Positions 50,201 to 56,200 of a stretch of 64,000 nt of DNA are shown piece by piece. Origin of the DNA: Amphiura filiformis (taxonomy: Eukaryota > Echinodermata > Ophiuroidea > Amphilepidida > Amphiuridae); NCBI RefSeq assembly GCF_039555335.1, contig NC_092640.1, positions 33,659,887 through 33,723,886 on the forward strand, written 5' to 3'. Positions within the stretch are counted from its first letter, which is position 1. Each line of letters opens with the position of its first letter. The translations under genes were made by a program, and so were the position numbers. Below the pieces are notes generated by a model that saw nothing but the letters and a program-made list of their open reading frames with translations, did no database searches and was not told where the DNA came from.

Positions 50201-52998
50201 TTTATGCTCTCACCCAATGACCCGATATATTTATATTTTGCTCTACACCTATATCCATTTCATATTGATGTGCCCCCCTCCGGAGCGCTATACATCAATC
50301 AGTACGTGGACAGTTACAAATGAGCAAGTTTTTAAATAGATTTACTTACCAATTGAAGTTGTACATCATCTTCTACTAATACTTGCTACCGATTATTATT
50401 ATCATCGTTCACATCACATGTCACATTTTTCACCATCTTCTACTACGACACTTGTTACCGTCACCGTTTGATCACACCATTTGTATTATAATCCTCTGCT
50501 AAGACACTTGTTACTTACCGTCATTGTCATCGTCCAGATCACATATATCTCCTCCTGCAGCAAATTCATTGTTGGCCTGATCAGGATTGGGAACAAATGG
50601 ACAGTTATCGGCAATATCTAGTACGCCTGGATTGTAGAAACAAAAAAGAAACTATATGGCTTGCAAATCATGTATGTGCAGTCAATGTAGGTAAATCGTT
50701 AAGACGTTAGACTATTTCGCACAGTGGTTAGCGGTAATCTGTAAATGTGCAGACACGTGGGTTCTCATAACGTCCGGCCCAAACTACGTGTTCGCGAAAT
50801 TGAAAAAAAAAGGATTTTCATCGCCTATCACTTCTCTTGCTTTTACCAGCCAAGAGTTAATATTTCATTATTTTCTGTGGTTTTGTGGTCCTATTCAATT
50901 TTGATTTTTTATATGATCCAGTCTGCAGAATAATAACGTCAATGGGGCTATAAAACGTCTTCACCAGTGCATTATACGCACGTTTCTACCAGAAAAGGGT
51001 ATATTAGCAATATCGTTCACGTTTTAACGAAAATAGGGGTATTGTCGAAGGGCAAAAAAGGGGTGTTTTTCCCCTGAAAACTTCGCGAAATGAGATGCAA
51101 AAGGGGGTGTTTTTAAACTTCACCGACAAGCATGAATACCCACGGAGGCTCACGGATGTACGGAGCGCGGGGCCCGGACATAACGCTATGCATCAATCAG
51201 TACGTGGGGCAGTTACGAAATGAACAACTTCTTAACCTCATGAGCACTACCTTCCGATCTAGCATTGCCTCTGATTGGTCAATTACATGATATCTTCACT
51301 TTAATCACCAATCAGAATGGAGCTTTGCAAATAATTCACCCCAATTTGTTTGTGTGGTGAAATAATTCTAACAATGTTGCTGATTGGTCCAATTGATAAT
51401 GAAAACTTCTTTTTGGCCAATCGGCAGGTAGTTCTCATGGGGTTAAATACTTAATGATTGAGATTGTGCATCGTCTTCTACTGGTACTTGTTATCTACTG
51501 TTATCATCGTACACATCACATGTCACATTTGTCACAATCTTCTACTGTGACATTCCTTACCATCATCGTCCAGATCACATCATTTAGAGGTTAATGACTG
51601 CGCATCAGTTGTTTTGAGGGTATTGTGAAATATCTAAACATTGTGCTTTGGAACCGAGGAATATCGGCTATTCCGAAAAATAATTGATGCAAAGTCATTA
51701 TACTCATTCATACCCGTCATTTGTTCACTTTTTTAATTCAATTTTCTTCACATTTCCTTCTTTTTAAATTTGAAAACAGAACACAATTTTAACTGTATCT
51801 TTCGTTTTCCCTGTCCAAAAATCGAATAACCTATGAAGAAAATACCGATAGCGACCAATCACACTAGCGTGCAATCATGCGATGTCCAAATACGGCGGCA
51901 AGCGTCCGCGTAAATTGTTCGATTGCATAACACGTCACGCGGCGTGGTCATTGTAAAGCGTACTTTTAGCTACGTCACGAGACGCGGTCATTATACTTTT
52001 TCAATAACCTGCATTTGCGTCCGCGTATTTAAAAGTTATTATCTGTGATTGGATTAAACACATTGCGTATATTAATGAGGTTATGAATTGTATAATTATA
52101 ATCCTCTAAAGACACTTGTTCCTTACCGTCATTGTCATCGTCCGGATCACATACGTCACCTTGAGCATCATCATCATTGTTGGCTTGATTAGAAGGGCCA
52201 GTAAAAGGACAGTTATCGCTAGCATCTACTACGCCTGGATTGTAGGAACAAACAAGAAACTATATGGTTTGCAAATCATGTACAGGGTGTCCCTCATTGC
52301 GCCCTATTTTTCTCATATATCTGAAAAGTTGATCAAATGTATTTTGGTATGTAGGGCCTAACTATTATAGCCCTACTATTGGGCCTTTTAAGCCCACTAT
52401 ATCCGAGAACCGCTAAAACACACTAACCGCTCCACCCGAAAAAAAGCCTTTTTTCTGGTGAATAGCAGTCACTGGGTTTAGCAGTTCTCTGATCAGGTTT
52501 TATGATATAGCATGGTTTCGGATCACCTTGGGCCCATACTAGTAGGGCTAAAAACTATATGTACTAGTATATGCAGTCAATGTAGTTATATCGTTAAGAC
52601 TAAGTGGCGCCACAGTGGTTAGCGGTAATCTGTAAATGTGGATTGGCATAACCCTATGCTTCAATCAGTACGTGGGCAGATATAAAATGAACAAGTTCGA
52701 AATATTTAGTGGTAGATTGTGCATCATCTTCTACTGATAGTTGTCATCTATTGTTATTATCATCGTTCACATCACATGTCACCTTTTTAACCATCTTCTA
52801 CTATGACACTTGTTACCGTCGTCGTCCCGGGTCGTCGTCAAGATCACATCACGTTGTGAATAATCGTCTGCTATGACACTTGTTACTTACCGTCATTGTC
52901 ATCGTCCGGATCACATACGTCACCTTGTGCATCACCATCATTGTTGGCCTGGTCAGAAGGGGCAGTAAAAGGACAGTTATCGCTTGCATCTACTACGC
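26058..52998 (-). CDS. Spliced gene for a membrane-anchored TSP3-repeat protein (5' partial)
   Basis: Gene-level model covering at least 13 coding exons on the minus strand (listed separately). Joined, they give about 1850 coding nt, or roughly 616 residues: ten single TSP3 repeats, a block of six repeats, a stalk, a transmembrane helix and a basic cytoplasmic start. The repeats carry the family pattern DNCP...N..Q.D.D.DG.GD.CD, which in thrombospondins and COMP wraps Ca2+ ions and is cross-linked by disulfides. The ectodomain should therefore be extracellular, acidic and Ca2+-dependent. No signal peptide, EGF domain or thrombospondin C-terminal lectin domain is visible in the window. The N-terminus is probably beyond 64 kb or hidden in the repeats above 53 kb. 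Splice sites are GT-AG throughout. The model is inferred from sequence only, and exon skipping would keep frame because all repeat exons are phase 1-1. Confidence 0.8.
26540..26607 (-). CDS. Stalk exon with Cys pair
   Basis: 68 nt, phase 2 in and phase 1 out, preceded by a strong polypyrimidine tract (T9 then ATTCTCAG) and followed by GTGAG. It codes [16 protein letters not shown] then STILPTG: two cysteines, then a Ser/Thr/Pro-rich juxtamembrane stalk. Its phase matches both the six-repeat exon and the transmembrane exon, which is the main reason for accepting so short an exon. Confidence 0.8.
26645..26765 (-). repeat. Partial copy of the TTAA-type MITE
   Basis: Shares 'cgagaactacctgc', 'gattggccaaaaagaagttt' and 'gattggtgattaaagtgaag' with 51236-51442, in reverse orientation. 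Not obviously bounded by TTAA. Lies in the intron upstream of the stalk exon. Confidence 0.65.
26980..27774. mobile_element. Large inverted-repeat element, TA target
   Basis: About 795 bp between TGGCCCATTCC and GGAATGGGCCA, each flanked by TA. Terminal inverted repeats run about 60 bp, including 'gatgtgcaccg' and 'gcacctcttcaattttttc'. Open stretches inside do not resemble a transposase. Lies in the intron between the six-repeat exon and the stalk exon. Confidence 0.75.
27965..28451 (-). CDS. Large exon with six TSP3 repeats
   Basis: 487 nt with one open frame, phase 1 in and phase 2 out, acceptor ATACAG and donor GTAAAT. It codes six linked repeats of the short type (about 23 residues each), recognisable by five CDNC/DNCP junctions and Ca2+ loops such as [24 protein letters not shown] and [12 protein letters not shown]. 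The second repeat has an extra linker ([17 protein letters not shown]) that adds a further D.D.DG loop. The fourth has NCN for NCP. The exon ends GDACE-R. If the donor is not used, a TAA follows at once, giving a possible short secreted form. Splicing to the next exon restores frame and fits the phase exactly. Confidence 0.9.
29131..29356 (-). repeat. Dispersed repeat family C with CT-rich core, copy 1
   Basis: Ends in 'cagtggcgtagctgcc' (minus strand) and contains 'cactagggggcggggcccaa', a long CT run, and 'atcgtatggtattgcatatc'. The same parts occur reversed at 43155-43345. Confidence 0.7.
29728..29930. mobile_element. MITE family A, truncated copy
   Basis: Only the left arm of family A ('gggacatgagagtacatcag', 'ctgaatacgaggaatgtcct'), breaking off in an AT-rich stretch. 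It shares its left flank ('cgcaacagtttaaaatagtt') with the copy at 31009, so the pair arose by duplication. Confidence 0.75.
30396..30503 (-). CDS. TSP3 repeat exon 10
   Basis: 108 nt, phase 1-1, donor GTACA and acceptor AAG. The repeat starts [17 protein letters not shown], with loop [13 protein letters not shown] and tail ADDDNDG. It is the last single-repeat exon before the six-repeat exon; the junction G|GT restores Gly. Confidence 0.8.
30568..30855. mobile_element. Foldback element in intron before TSP3 exon 10
   Basis: About 285 bp. The inverted ends include 'ccgtagaagt', 'ttaactaccatagcaatgga' and 'cgaatacaat'. No target duplication fixed. Confidence 0.65.
31009..31514. mobile_element. 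MITE family A, full but shorter copy
   Basis: About 505 bp with ends TTAAGG-CTCTGGTA and TACCAGAGCCCTTAA. Arms pair across the element. The right arm has internal deletions relative to copy 1. Confidence 0.8.
31736..32110. repeat. Segmental duplication copy carrying the dead exon
   Basis: Matches 34972-35345: 'ctacagccacagtgcctaac', 'ggtaggccaactgtaagctt' and 'tcaaaataaactcagacttt', then the exon and 'aaaatcatagcaatcata'. The exon here is frameshifted; the other is intact (TSP3 exon 7). Confidence 0.9.
31927..32035 (-). pseudogene. Frameshifted TSP3 repeat exon (duplicate of exon 7)
   Basis: 109 nt, against 108 in every normal copy. Splice signals (GTAAG donor, ATAG acceptor) remain, but one extra A after ...ACAGACCA shifts the frame and brings a TGA within the exon. 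In the terminal cluster, GATGATG of exon 7 is replaced by a T run, which would lose Asp codons. Surrounding intron DNA matches 34972-35345. It is best read as a decaying duplicate. If skipped, the frame is unaffected because neighbouring exons are all phase 1. Confidence 0.75.
32255..32362 (-). CDS. TSP3 repeat exon 9
   Basis: 108 nt, phase 1-1, donor GTACA and acceptor AAG. The repeat starts [17 protein letters not shown], with loop [13 protein letters not shown] and tail ADDDNDG. It is a close paralogue of exon 10. Shared flanking sequence ('ttcgagtctcgtataca', 32217 and about 29969) shows that the exon was duplicated with its intron edge. The GTACA donor is weaker than the GTAAG used elsewhere. 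Confidence 0.8.
33255..33960 (+). repeat. Short tandem duplication carrying MITE B
   Basis: A block beginning 'acaccaaagtacgaatattt' and ending 'gcgacgttaactag' occurs at 33262-33405 and again at 33440-33929. The second copy is interrupted by the MITE at 33540-33885. Confidence 0.85.
33540..33885. mobile_element. Harbinger-like MITE family B, copy 2
   Basis: 346 bp, ends GGGTACTACACCC and GGGGTGTAGTACTCCC, TTA on both sides. The duplicated host sequence at 33363-33375 ('gtacttttaatattggccgg') is the empty site, so insertion followed that duplication. Lies in the intron between TSP3 exons 8 and 9. Confidence 0.9.
34066..34173 (-). CDS. TSP3 repeat exon 8
   Basis: 108 nt, phase 1-1, donor GTAGGT and acceptor CAG followed by GG. 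The repeat is [17 protein letters not shown], loop [13 protein letters not shown] and tail DDDDNDG. This is the copy closest to thrombospondin and bacterial TSP3 consensus. Confidence 0.85.
34313..34935. repeat. Inverted repeat pair between TSP3 exons 7 and 8
   Basis: 'tgaatacaaaacctaccca' near 34321 pairs with 'tgggtgggttttggattca' near 34907. The element between is AT-rich, with further 'acccaagtccat' copies inside. Confidence 0.55.
34972..35345. repeat. Segmental duplication copy carrying TSP3 exon 7
   Basis: Partner of 31736-32110, as shown by the shared intron sequence on both sides of the exon. Confidence 0.9.
35163..35270 (-). CDS. TSP3 repeat exon 7
   Basis: 108 nt, phase 1-1, donor GTAAG after ...GGAGATA. 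The repeat starts [17 protein letters not shown], with loop [13 protein letters not shown] and tail DDDDGD. The second Cys is kept, but the following Asp is Ser. The last base is A, so the junction with exon 8 codes Arg. Its surroundings (about 34972-35345) are duplicated at 31736-32110, where the copied exon is dead. Confidence 0.8.
36027..36134 (-). CDS. TSP3 repeat exon 6
   Basis: 108 nt, phase 1-1, GTAAG donor and CAG acceptor. The junction codon becomes G|AA (Glu) rather than the usual Gly. The repeat reads [16 protein letters not shown] followed by a canonical Ca2+ loop [13 protein letters not shown] and NDDDNDG. With exons 7 and 8 it forms the subgroup that keeps the full D.D.DG.G pattern. 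Confidence 0.85.
37494..37727 (+). mobile_element. tRNA-derived SINE, copy 2
   Basis: About 234 bp, same family as 14456-14691. The head at 37542-37613 is 72 nt and folds into a cloverleaf: anticodon arm CTCGC-CCGACAA-GCGAG and T arm GGGG-TTCAAGT-CCCC. Position 33 is C where tRNAs have U, which argues against a working tRNA. Located in the intron between TSP3 exons 5 and 6. Confidence 0.8.
37542..37613 (+). tRNA. tRNA-like SINE head (anticodon position GAC), probably not functional
   Basis: A cloverleaf with all stems paired and both internal promoter boxes, so a tRNA finder may call it tRNA-Val. The second copy, the shared SINE body and C33 all favour a SINE promoter region. Confidence 0.45.
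37888..38115 (+). repeat. Dispersed repeat, copy 1 of the ~250-bp family
   Basis: Same family as 48305-48555. Short terminal inverted similarity (ttaat-ctctgcgtg versus cgcgtggagagagtta) hints at a small DNA transposon. No coding capacity. Confidence 0.65.
38381..38488 (-). CDS. TSP3 repeat exon 5
   Basis: 108 nt, phase 1-1, GTAAG donor and acceptor CAG. The repeat starts [17 protein letters not shown] (NCQ in place of NCP) and ends CDTDDDNDG. It belongs to the same QANN subgroup as exons 1-4. It is separated from exon 4 by a roughly 10.6-kb intron that holds duplications, MITEs and dead exons. Confidence 0.85.
38489..39960. other. Intron sequence, no gene
   Basis: A piece near 38816-38960 ('gagccgcaac'/'cggctcccgtatgc' region) recurs inverted near 45820-45960, bracketing the large intron duplications. 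39180-39560 is G-rich with 'gaattttaccctt' repeats. Confidence 0.5.
39961..42912 (+). repeat. Tandem duplication, ~1676-bp unit
   Basis: 39961-41235 and 41640-42912 align with a shift of 1676 bp ('gtgaatgaccgctaaggtac' at 40191 and 41867). Inside are ~150-bp subrepeats ('gataccgtacatttgattgt', 'gatgaccggaaccatg', 'catggctactaggtac'). Each copy ends in a CT microsatellite and a poly-G run near 'ccatgcgagtatt'. Lies in the large intron between TSP3 exons 4 and 5. Confidence 0.85.
43083..43440 (+). repeat. Dispersed repeat family C, copy 2
   Basis: Purine-run version of 29131-29356 ('gggcccccgccccctagtgc', 'gatatgcaataccatacgat'), bounded by ctacgcc-like ends. A third family C-like end is the 'gtggcgttgccaggag' at 15413. 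Confidence 0.65.
44755..44985 (+). repeat. Purine-rich low-complexity tract
   Basis: Almost pure A/G over 210 bp (aaagaaag, gagagaga). Open frames through it are artefacts of composition. Confidence 0.9.
44985..45058 (-). other. Degenerate tRNA-like sequence
   Basis: The minus strand reads 'tggtccagtggatagagcgt' and later 'gtgggttcgagtcccca', which resemble tRNA A and B boxes. Between them the anticodon arm (loop CTGGGAA) is poorly paired and the variable region is long and A/T-rich. Probably a tRNA pseudogene or SINE relic. Confidence 0.4.
45060..46406. other. Intron sequence, no gene
   Basis: Has 'ttttatacgt' triplicates near 45705 and the inverted match to 38.8-38.96 kb. No exon. Confidence 0.5.
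46407..46692. mobile_element. Foldback element
   Basis: 286 bp. The ends TCGAGGGCTTA pair with TAAGCCCTCGA, and inverted similarity continues through 'cctatgtccat' and 'ttctcaattaca'. A second, inner hairpin is 'ggggtatatgcatggtcact'. Target duplication uncertain. Confidence 0.7.
46700..46910 (-). pseudogene. Cluster of three TSP3 half-exon relics
   Basis: Three successive 55-70-bp units, each resembling the donor end of a repeat exon plus about 25 bp of intron, and each lacking the NCP half. The best one ends at a GTAGG donor at 46837-46841 with coding sequence 46842 to about 46884. The other two (near 46706-46758 and 46789-46813) have several substitutions. A further single relic lies near 47069-47110. 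None has an acceptor or a full repeat. Confidence 0.6.
47131..47472. mobile_element. Foldback element next to the dead exon
   Basis: About 342 bp with roughly 70-bp inverted ends that start GTAAC-GTGCAGAATGTTGA and continue through 'tttcaggatgtt'. Abuts the dead TSP3 exon at 47490 by under 20 bp. Confidence 0.7.
47490..47516 (-). pseudogene. Broken TSP3 exon, 3' remnant with dead donor
   Basis: Matches the last 27 nt of a repeat exon (coding [13 protein letters not shown] residues), abutting the mariner-like element. The donor is GAAAG where intact copies have GTAAG, so this exon could not be spliced even without the insertion. Confidence 0.65.
47517..48781. mobile_element. Mariner-like element inserted in a TSP3 exon
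   Basis: 1265 bp flanked by TA on both sides. Ends are inverted: both begin CAGGGTGTCCCA, and the similarity continues imperfectly for over 40 bp (aatacc, gaatgaatt, gacata), with further inverted matches inside ('ggttgcgaagaaat'). The TA target, size and CAGGGTGT ends fit the Tc1/mariner superfamily. No transposase with a DDD triad is readable, so it is non-autonomous or decayed. It carries a copy of another repeat (48305-48555). Confidence 0.75.
48305..48555 (+). repeat. Dispersed repeat, copy 2 of a ~250-bp family
   Basis: Closely similar to 37888-38115 in the same orientation: it starts 'ctctgcgtgctagcc' and ends 'cttgtcgtctgcagtcgaca' then cgcgtg-gagagtt. Nested inside the mariner-like element. 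Confidence 0.7.
48782..48800 (-). pseudogene. Broken TSP3 exon, 5' remnant
   Basis: About 19 bp matching the middle of a repeat exon (CAAGGTGACATA type). It continues on the other side of the mariner-like element at 47517-48781. The upstream half of the exon is already missing: the sequence passes into unrelated DNA at about 48800. Confidence 0.6.
48815..49027. mobile_element. Foldback MITE with TAA target duplication
   Basis: 213 bp, flanked by TAA on both sides. The inverted ends begin AGGTCCGTTCATACTACCAC and pair almost perfectly for about 50 bp, through 'gcgatgcgttgctttgcgat'. A 3-bp TWA target duplication is typical of PIF/Harbinger. Located between the dead exon and exon 4 of the TSP3 gene. 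Confidence 0.8.
49047..49169 (-). CDS. TSP3 repeat exon 4, with 5-residue insertion
   Basis: 123 nt, the only single-repeat exon not 108 nt long. It is still phase 1-1 with a GTAAG donor and CAG acceptor. The repeat starts [17 protein letters not shown]. Between QANND and the second Cys it carries extra residues (QNYED), lengthening the Ca2+ loop by five. A Harbinger-like MITE ends 17 bp from the donor, within the intron just downstream of this exon. Confidence 0.85.
49335..49510. mobile_element. hAT-type MITE with 8-bp target duplication
   Basis: 176 bp with inverted ends CAGGGGCGTAGCAAGAG, flanked by TTTGGAAG on both sides. The related uninterrupted sequence near 14112 ('caactttggaggtgacgc') shows the empty site. 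An 8-bp duplication and CAGGGGCG ends fit hAT elements. Confidence 0.85.
50370..50500 (-). pseudogene. TSP3 half-exon relics
   Basis: Two degenerate units near 50385-50440 and 50455-50500 resemble the donor end of repeat exons ('acttgttaccgtca' and 'gatcacatcac' type) but lack the NCP half and an acceptor. They lie in the intron between exons 3 and 4. Confidence 0.5.
50519..50626 (-). CDS. TSP3 repeat exon 3
   Basis: 108 nt, phase 1-1, GTAAG donor. The repeat begins [17 protein letters not shown] and ends CDLDDDNDG. The central loop reads [12 protein letters not shown], so most Asp side chains of the first Ca2+ site are lost while the second Asp cluster is intact. Its upstream intron shares about 130 bp with the intron upstream of exon 4 ('cacagtggttagcggtaatc' type), showing common origin. 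Confidence 0.85.
51236..51442. mobile_element. piggyBac-like MITE with TTAA target duplication
   Basis: 207 bp bounded by TTAA on both sides, with inverted ends CCTCATGAGCACTACC and CCCCATGAGAACTACC. The intron copy at about 52680-52720 lacks the insertion. TTAA targets are characteristic of piggyBac. A related piece without clear ends lies at 26645-26765, in the intron upstream of the stalk exon. Confidence 0.75.
51470..51590 (-). pseudogene. TSP3 half-exon relics
   Basis: Two more degenerate donor-end units (near 51490-51545 and 51555-51590), following the same order of intron repeats ('catcaatcagtacgtgg', then 'tcttctactg') as the other clusters. They lie between exons 2 and 3. Confidence 0.5.
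52127..52234 (-). CDS. TSP3 repeat exon 2
   Basis: 108 nt, phase 1-1, GTAAG donor and CAG acceptor. It codes a repeat that differs from exon 1 by a few residues ([13 protein letters not shown] versus [13 protein letters not shown]). It has NCP, the second Cys and the DPDDDNDG tail. Both exons are preceded on the gene's 5' side by the same roughly 100-bp intron stretch, including a 'gggtgtccctcattgcgccc' repeat, which supports segmental rather than retro-duplication. Confidence 0.85.
52720..52860 (-). pseudogene. TSP3 half-exon relics
   Basis: Two degenerate donor-end units between exons 1 and 2. One contains a small internal duplication ('gtcgtcgtc'). They have the same structure as the relics near 50.4 and 51.5 kb. 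Confidence 0.5.
52891..52998 (-). CDS. TSP3 repeat exon 1 (most 5' seen)
   Basis: 108-nt exon between a ...CCAG acceptor and a GTAAG donor, phase 1 at both ends, coding one 36-residue TSP3 N-type repeat. It starts [11 protein letters not shown] and ends CDPDDDNDG. Both cysteines and the terminal Asp cluster are present. The first Ca2+ loop is weaker than consensus ([11 protein letters not shown] in place of D.D.DG.GD). It is nearly identical to the exon about 760 bp downstream, and the flanking intron is shared too, so the two arose by recent tandem duplication. No further repeat exon is recognisable above it. Confidence 0.85.
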
Positions 52999-53044
52999 CT
53001 GGATTGTAGGAAGAAACAAGAAACTATATGGTTTGCAAATCATC

Positions 53045-53217
53045 TACTGGGTGTCCCTCATTGCGCCCTATTTTTCTCATATTTCTGAAAAATTGATCAA
53101 ATGTATTTTGGCATGTAAAAAAACCCATTAAATCGTCAGCTTTAATAAACCAAAAGAATGATTTCAATCGGCACACAATTTTTGAAGATATAACCTCTTT
53201 AAGAAATGTACCCGTTT
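53045..53217 (+). repeat. Dispersed repeat family G, second full copy
   Basis: Same as 6884-7045 ('tcatatttctgaaaa', 'agctttaataaaccaaa', 'tttttgaagatat'). Sits in the intron just upstream of TSP3 exon 1. Confidence 0.65.
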
Positions 53218-53225
53218 TTTATAGT

Positions 53226-56200
53226 CCAGGAGCAAGATCCCACAAGGGGCCTAAATAAGGACTTGGTTCACCCTCCACTACATACAAGGTTTGACACCAT
53301 AGGTAGTTAGTATGGACCCTCTAGATCACTGCTAGGTAGGTAGTGGACTCAAATTGTGGTATCACTTTTTTTTACAGGTCATTTTATGTATGGACGTATA
53401 ATCGCATAAAATCACAAAAATAGGACAAAATTAAGGGGTAGGGGAGATATAAACTCCAAGAACTCAACTTTTACTTGTGATTTTGAATTCATTTTGGTAT
53501 CAATATGTAGCTAAATGATTTTCCTAACTTTCTAGTATTATTTTTAAACAAAAACAGGTTTCATTTGAGCATATTTGGAAGTATATAGTCCATAAATGAG
53601 TGGTAATCTAATTTTTTAAACCATATGTGTAAAGTTTGACATTGGCCTCAAATCTCACAACTATACCACTTTATATTTTCAAAATTGATTCAGTTTCCAT
53701 TTTAAATTTTTTAATTTAAATTTCAATGTTTTGTTTTGTTTTTAATGTTAAGCATATCAAGGGAAACATTATTGTAACAGTTCCAATCATTATAATATGT
53801 ATGAGTTCGTTGGGGTGTCTGTGGGACGAGGTGTGTGTGGGGTGCTGGGTGTACATAGGGTATGTGTGGGGGTGAGGGGAGGGGTGTGTGTGTGTGTGTG
53901 TACATGTCTTAATATGTCACTACATGTACACTGCACCAACTTCCATTTACAAAATCCGTTAAGTTTCCATTGATGTAATATTTTGAATATTTATGTGTAG
54001 GACGTGAGTAACCACTGGGAAAAAGACAAAAAAATGTTTTAAAAAACCCCAAAAACCCAACAAAAACTGATGTTGGTTTCCCTCGTATATCAGCATAACA
54101 TAGAAAAATATTAAGGGTAGGGAAAATAAATCATCCGAACTCAATATTTTACTCATGATATTGACTTCATCTTGGTACTAATTCTATTGAATTCAATTCA
54201 ATATGTAAATCTAATTGATTGTTCTAAATTTTTAGTATTATTTTAAAGCAAAGCGACCATTAGTTGACAGACACTGTGAGAAAAGGGTACGTTTTCTATG
54301 TCTAACAGCGTAAATATGACAATATTAAGGGTTAGGGGAAATATAAACTGCCATAACTCAACTTTTACTCATGAAAATGAATTCATCTTGGTATCAAAAT
54401 GTATCTAAGTGATTGTTCTAACTTTCTAGTATCATTTTAAAGCAAAGCAACCATTAGTTATCAGACAGATATACAGAAACTGTGAGGAAAAGGTAACTTT
54501 TCTATGTCTAACAGCGTGAAAATGACAATATTACGGGGTAGGGGAAATGTAAACTGTCATAACTCAACTTTTACTCATGAAAATGAATTCATCTTGGTAT
54601 CAAAATATATCCAAGTTATTGGTCTAGCTTTCTAGTATTATTTTAAAGCAAAGCAATCATTATTTGTCAGGCAGATATACAGAAACTGTGAGGAAAAGGT
54701 AAATTTTCTATGTCTAACAGCGTAAAATGACAATATTAAGGGGTAGGGGAAATTTATAACTGCCATAACTCAACTTTTACTCATGAAAATGAATTCATCT
54801 TGGTATCAAAATGTATTTAAGTGATTGTTCTAACTTTCTAGTATTATTTCAAAGCAAAGCGATCATTAGTTGTCAGGTAGATACACAGTAACTGTGAGGA
54901 AAAGGTAAATATTCTATGTCTAACAGCTTAAATATGACAATATTAAGGGGTAGAGGACATATAAACTGCCATAACTCAATATTTACTCATGAGAATGAAT
55001 TCATCTTGGTATCAAAATGTATCTAATTGGTTGTTCTAACTGTCTAGTATTATTATAAAGCAGAGCAATCATTAGTTGTCAGGTAGTTACACAGAAACTG
55101 TGATAAGAAGGTACGTTTTCTATGTCTAACAGCATAAATATGACAGTATTATGGGGTAGGGAAATGTAAACTGCCATAACTCGACTTTTACTCATGAAAA
55201 TTAATTCATCTTGGTATCAAAATATATCCAAGTGATTGGTCTAGCTTTCTAGTATTATTTTAAAGCAAAGCGACCATTATTTGTCAGGCAGATATACAAA
55301 AACTGTGAGAAAAAGGTAAATTTTCTATGTCTAACAGCGTAAAATGACAATATTAAGGGGTAGGGGAGATTTATAACTGCCATAACTCAACTTTTACTCA
55401 TGAAAATGAATTCATCTTGGTATCAAAATGTACCTGATTGGCTGTTCTAACTTTCTATAAACAAAGCGATCATTAGTTGTCAGGTAGATACACAGAAACT
55501 GTCATAAGAAGTCATTTTCTATATCTAGCAGCGTAAGGGACCGTTCACAAACACTAGTCTTGTAAGGGGGAGGGGCCTGATGCAAAAAAAATTCATCGCA
55601 AAAATTTTCGTCCCCCCTTTACAGACCTCAAAAATTTTAGGGCCCCCTTTTTGACATATAAATTATAGGTCAACCCCATAGAAAATCATATAAACTCAAT
55701 TTTTCCAGGAAAATTATTGGTAATTTTTTCAGCCCCCCCCCCCTTAGGAGGGTCAAAAATTTCAGACTGCCACTATTTGCATCAGGCCCCCCTTAAAAGT
55801 GTTTGTGAACGGTCCCTAAATATGACAATATCAAGGGGTAGGGGAAATATAAACTCCCATAACTCACCCTTTACTCTCGATATTGAATTCATCTAACGTT
55901 CTAGTATCATTAGTTGTTATGTAGATACAAAGGAAATGTGAGAAAAAACTTCCATGTGTAACAGTGTCAAATATGATAATATTAAGGGTAGGGGAAATAT
56001 TACCATAACTCAACTTATTAACTGTGAAGGGGAACACGTGAATACAAATCGTTGCACCAAAATTTGAATGTAGTATTCGATTGAGGTTTCTTACGTTAAT
56101 TGGTGCAATTGGACCATTTTTAAAATTTGACCTTTATGATATTTTTGATATATTCGACGTTATAACCCCTGAACTAAGCTTCGTAGAACTATGACAATTG

